Shown piece after piece: positions 50,666-51,415 of a DNA stretch of 51,415 nucleotides. Origin of the DNA: Actinomycetospora straminea. Its GTDB lineage: Bacteria > Actinomycetota > Actinomycetes > Mycobacteriales > Pseudonocardiaceae. The DNA is taken from assembly GCF_028737255.1 (NCBI RefSeq), contig NZ_JAQZAN010000032.1, positions 1-51,415 of the forward strand, written 5' to 3'. The notes beneath the pieces were generated by a model that was not told the DNA's origin, ran no database searches, and was given only the letters and a program-made list of their open reading frames with translations. A program made the position numbers and the translations under genes. The stretch's first letter is position 1; every line of letters starts with the position of its first letter.

Positions 50666-51415
50666 GTGGCGGGCGACGACGAGACGCGGCACGACGGCTC
50701 CGCCGCCCCGCCGGACCCCGAGCCGGGGGCCACCGAGGCCCACCGCACCGCCGCGACCTCCCCGGACACCGCGTCCGAGGCCGCGACCACGATGCACCGC
50801 ACCGGATTCTCCGACGCCACCGCGGGCGACGGCGCGGGCGCGCCGGACGACGGAGCGTCGGGCAGCGCCAGCGCGGCCGGCGAGGACGCTCACGCGACGA
50901 CCGTGCACCCGACGGCCGGGGCCGCGTCGCCGCGCACCGACGGCACGGGGAGCACCGACGCCGCCGGCGACGACAGCCGTCCCACGGCGGTCCACCCCAC
51001 GTCGGGGAGCGCGGGCGGCAGCGTGACGACGTCCGGCGACACGACACCGGGCGCCGCGGGGCCGCAGAGCGGGCAGGAGACCCGGAGCGCCCCGTCGACG
51101 CCGGACCCGTGGGCGCCCGGCGCGGCGGCGGGTGCGGCCGGTGCCGCGGGCGCGGCCGGTGCCGTCGGGGCGGCGAGCTCGCCCTGGGGCTCGTCCGGCT
51201 CCTCCGCCTCCGCCACCGGCCCCGCCGGCCAGACCGCGCCGCCCACCCCGGGCGCGTCCGGCACGGGCACGGGCCCGTGGGGCCAGGGCCCGGCGACGGG
51301 AGCGGCGCCCGGTACGGCCCCCACCGGCCACGGCCAGCAGGGCTGGCCGGCCCAGCAGGGCTACCCCGGCCAGCCGGGCTACCCCGGCCAGCAGGGTCAC
51401 GGCCAGGGCGGCTAC
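50666..51415 (+). CDS. Gly/Ala/Pro-rich protein, truncated at the window end
   Basis: At least 250 residues, open to the last base. The N-terminal 190 residues are Ala/Thr/Gly/Asp-rich with repeated HRT, HPT and GAAGA-like units, followed by QGYPGQPGYPGQQG repeats of the kind that precede membrane domains (DUF4190, RDD, kinase tails) in actinobacterial proteins. GGGGAGG lies 5 nt before the GTG. Only the disordered N-terminus is in view, so no function can be given. Confidence 0.6.
   Translation, partial: MAGDDETRHDGSAAPPDPEPGATEAHRTAATSPDTASEAATTMHRTGFSDATAGDGAGAPDDGASGSASAAGEDAHATTVHPTAGAASPRTDGTGSTDAAGDDSRPTAVHPTSGSAGGSVTTSGDTTPGAAGPQSGQETRSAPSTPDPWAPGAAAGAAGAAGAAGAVGAASSPWGSSGSSASATGPAGQTAPPTPGASGTGTGPWGQGPATGAAPGTAPTGHGQQGWPAQQGYPGQPGYPGQQGHGQGGY

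Overview
The window is GC-rich actinobacterial chromosome, probably Pseudonocardiales (Pseudonocardia or Actinomycetospora type). The evidence is dense coding, frequent GTG starts, mycothiol synthesis (mshA), SenX3-RegX3, a WhiB protein, bS22 and a BldC-like regulator. From memory, the gene order on both flanks matches Mycobacterium tuberculosis Rv0481c-Rv0502 (DUF2505, murB, LprQ-type L,D-transpeptidase, SDR, mshA, YbjN-like; then gpm1, senX3, regX3, Ppx-like, Rv0497-like, Rv0498-like, proC, small HTH, bS22, galE2-like, acyltransferase). Here that block is split by about 26 kb of extra DNA between gpm and the YbjN gene. The genus is an inference; no rRNA or tRNA gene was seen.

Layout. 0-10.1 kb: conserved minus-strand block from acyltransferase back to gpm. 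10.2-18.1 kb: accessory chromosomal genes: an Asp/Gly/Ala repeat peptide followed at once by a JmjC/cupin oxygenase, an iron-box-preceded ferredoxin-like gene, an OhrR/Ohr pair, a papain-like cysteine-peptidase homologue, a trypco2 protein and a DUF899 protein. 18.2-21.5 kb: a cluster of small minus-strand genes (ANTAR, weak STAS, three paralogous small proteins) that looks like a decayed integrated element. 21.6-34.9 kb: an actinomycete integrative and conjugative element (AICE) with HUH Rep, FtsK-type transfer ATPase, Xis and tyrosine integrase, a Nudix/HTH-TPR pair, a WhiB protein and a 1212-residue nuclease-NACHT protein with a C-terminal RanBP2-type zinc finger. 34.9-51.4 kb: acyl-CoA ligase, YbjN, mshA, SDR, two tandem L,D-transpeptidases, an MreB-like / membrane protein / RodA-PBP2 fusion cluster, murB, DUF2505, purU, pirin, and a truncated Gly/Pro-rich protein.

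How it fits together. The element sits in the 3' end of the acyl-CoA ligase gene. The last codons of that gene recur at 21.55 kb and 18.95 kb, each followed exactly 74 bp later by the same double GTTCCGT repeat. This indicates two related elements integrated in tandem, the left one lacking its conjugation and integrase genes. The main candidates for undescribed biology are the repeat peptide plus JmjC oxygenase (10.3-12.1 kb), which looks like a peptide-modification system; the nuclease-NACHT-zinc finger protein (25.2-28.8 kb), which looks like an anti-phage or anti-plasmid sensor carried on the AICE; and the single-chain RodA-PBP2 peptidoglycan synthase next to an orphan MreB-like gene (42.2-46.9 kb).
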